Assembly (NCBI GenBank): GCA_035264765.1 | Contig: DATFPQ010000227.1 | Location: 1-24,026, forward strand | Length of the DNA stretch: 24,026 nt | Reading direction: 5' to 3' | From: DATFPQ01 sp035264765 | GTDB lineage: Bacteria > Actinomycetota > Actinomycetes > Actinomycetales > Angustibacteraceae | Part shown: in pieces, positions 23,293 through 24,026 of the stretch | Position numbering within the stretch: position 1 is the first letter of the stretch | How the letters are laid out: every line of letters begins with the position of its first letter | Program-made: the position numbers and the translations under genes | Notes under the pieces: model-generated | Database searches by the model: none | Told to the model about the DNA's origin: nothing | Seen by the model: the letters and a program-made list of their open reading frames with translations, nothing else

Positions 23293-24026
23293 CGTCGGCG
23301 GACTCGCCCTCCGTACGGTCGGGGTCGGGCTCGTCCTGCCGCGGGGAGCCCCAACGTGTCAGCGGGTCGAGCGATTGGCCCCGACCCCAGCCGACGGACT
23401 CCCGGGTCAGCGCCGTCCTCAGCTCGGTGCACAGCTCGGCAAGCGCCTGCGGCGCGCTCCGGCACACGTGCGGGAAGCTCAGGTAGCCGTGCGGCATCCC
23501 CACGTACTCGGTGAGCCGCACGGGGACGCCTGCTGCTCGCAGCGCCGCGGCGTAACGCAGGCCGTCGTCCCGGATCGGTCGTGCTCGGCGACCTGCACGA
23601 GCGCGCGGGGCAGCCCGGAGTGGTCGGTCGCGTGCAGCGGCGAGGCGTAGGGGTGCCGCGGGTCCTGGCCGGCCAGGTAGTGGTCGCGGAAGGCGACGAC
23701 GTCCGCTCGGGTGAGGATCGGGGCGTCCGCGTTCTCCTCGATGGACGGGCTGGACAGCGTGAGATCGGTCGCCGGGTAGAGCAGCGCCTGCAGAGCGATC
23801 CGCGGTCCCCCGCGGTCTCGCGCCATCAGGCTGACCACGGCCGACAGGTTGCCGCCCGCGCTGTCGCCCATCACGGCCACCCGGTCTGGGTCGGCGCCGA
23901 GCTCGGGGGCCCTGGCGACGAGGTCGACCAGCGCCGCATAGCAGTCCTCGGCCGCCGCGGGCCAACGGTCCGCGGGCGCCAGCCGGTAGTCGACCGAGAC
24001 GACGACAACGCCCGCCTGTGCCGCGA
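23282..24026 (-). pseudogene. Alpha/beta-hydrolase (HSL/acetyl-hydrolase type), 5'-truncated by the window and frameshifted
   Basis: The visible part starts in mid-protein at AAQAGVVVVSVDYRLAP, the segment just after the HGGG oxyanion motif of hormone-sensitive-lipase-type esterases (Abhydrolase_3); the 5' end lies beyond 24026. The nucleophile motif is GDSAGGN (about 23855–23875). The frame then runs to VQVAEHD, the catalytic Asp, at about 23580. There the expected continuation PIRDDGLRYAAALRAAGVPVRL is found only in another frame, which carries the catalytic His motif MPHGY and ends at 23282. Losing one C from an expected GACCCG (now GACCG, 23576–23580) explains the shift. It is either a real frameshift or a sequencing error. 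The substrate would be a small ester. It is convergent with the MalG-type permease gene, overlapping it by 11 bp. Confidence 0.85.

Overview
High-GC chromosomal DNA of an actinomycete-type bacterium. Pointers are GTG/TTG starts, codons ending mostly in G or C, TANNNT promoter boxes, leaderless starts, ANTAR and STAS signalling proteins, an orn–tRNA-His pair, and a sugar ABC importer with no ATPase of its own. The exact family cannot be fixed from this window. No insertion sequence, prophage, CRISPR array or integration boundary was seen, and no gap between confident genes exceeds 300 bp.

Layout. Positions 1–2640: a tRNA-Arg(TCT), a DUF4386-type membrane protein (-), a GAF–ANTAR regulator (-) and, divergent from it, a single-domain STAS protein (+) with no phospho-acceptor serine. 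Positions 2638–6455: a translationally coupled SbcD/SbcC-like pair (-), with a non-canonical nuclease motif I and a hook-less ATPase. Positions 6564–8760: a PrsW-like membrane protease (-) divergent from oligoribonuclease (+), both apparently leaderless, then tRNA-His and a strong hairpin terminator.

Positions 8793–11000: a two-gene operon (-) of a glucose-1-dehydrogenase-like MDR enzyme and a flavoprotein disulfide-reductase homologue. Both are damaged: the dehydrogenase has a 27-bp tandem duplication inside its Rossmann fold, and the flavoprotein has a large out-of-frame internal deletion. Positions 11260–15453: a GCS2 carboxylate-amine ligase and an M20 dipeptidase (coupled), followed by an Orn/Lys/Arg-type PLP decarboxylase, a possible gamma-glutamyl/amine metabolic cassette.

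Positions 15592–23292: a complete alpha-mannoside utilisation locus. A GntR-headed, LacI-bodied repressor (-) faces a GH38 alpha-mannosidase, a lipoprotein sugar-binding protein and two MalF/MalG-type permeases (+). The divergent gap carries a TTGACA-N17-TACGGT promoter whose spacer is occupied by a 20-bp imperfect palindrome, the best operator candidate here. The importer would deliver mannosyl oligosaccharides, the cytoplasmic mannosidase would cleave them, and a shared MsiK-type ATPase elsewhere would energise uptake. Positions 23282–24026: the 3' part of an HSL-type alpha/beta-hydrolase (-), frameshifted next to its catalytic Asp and cut by the window edge.

The most notable material is the three genes with lesions (9933–8793, 11000–9930, 24026–23282), the unusual SbcCD-like pair, the ligase–dipeptidase–decarboxylase cassette and the mannosidase operator. 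All functional calls come from reading motifs by eye, without database searches.
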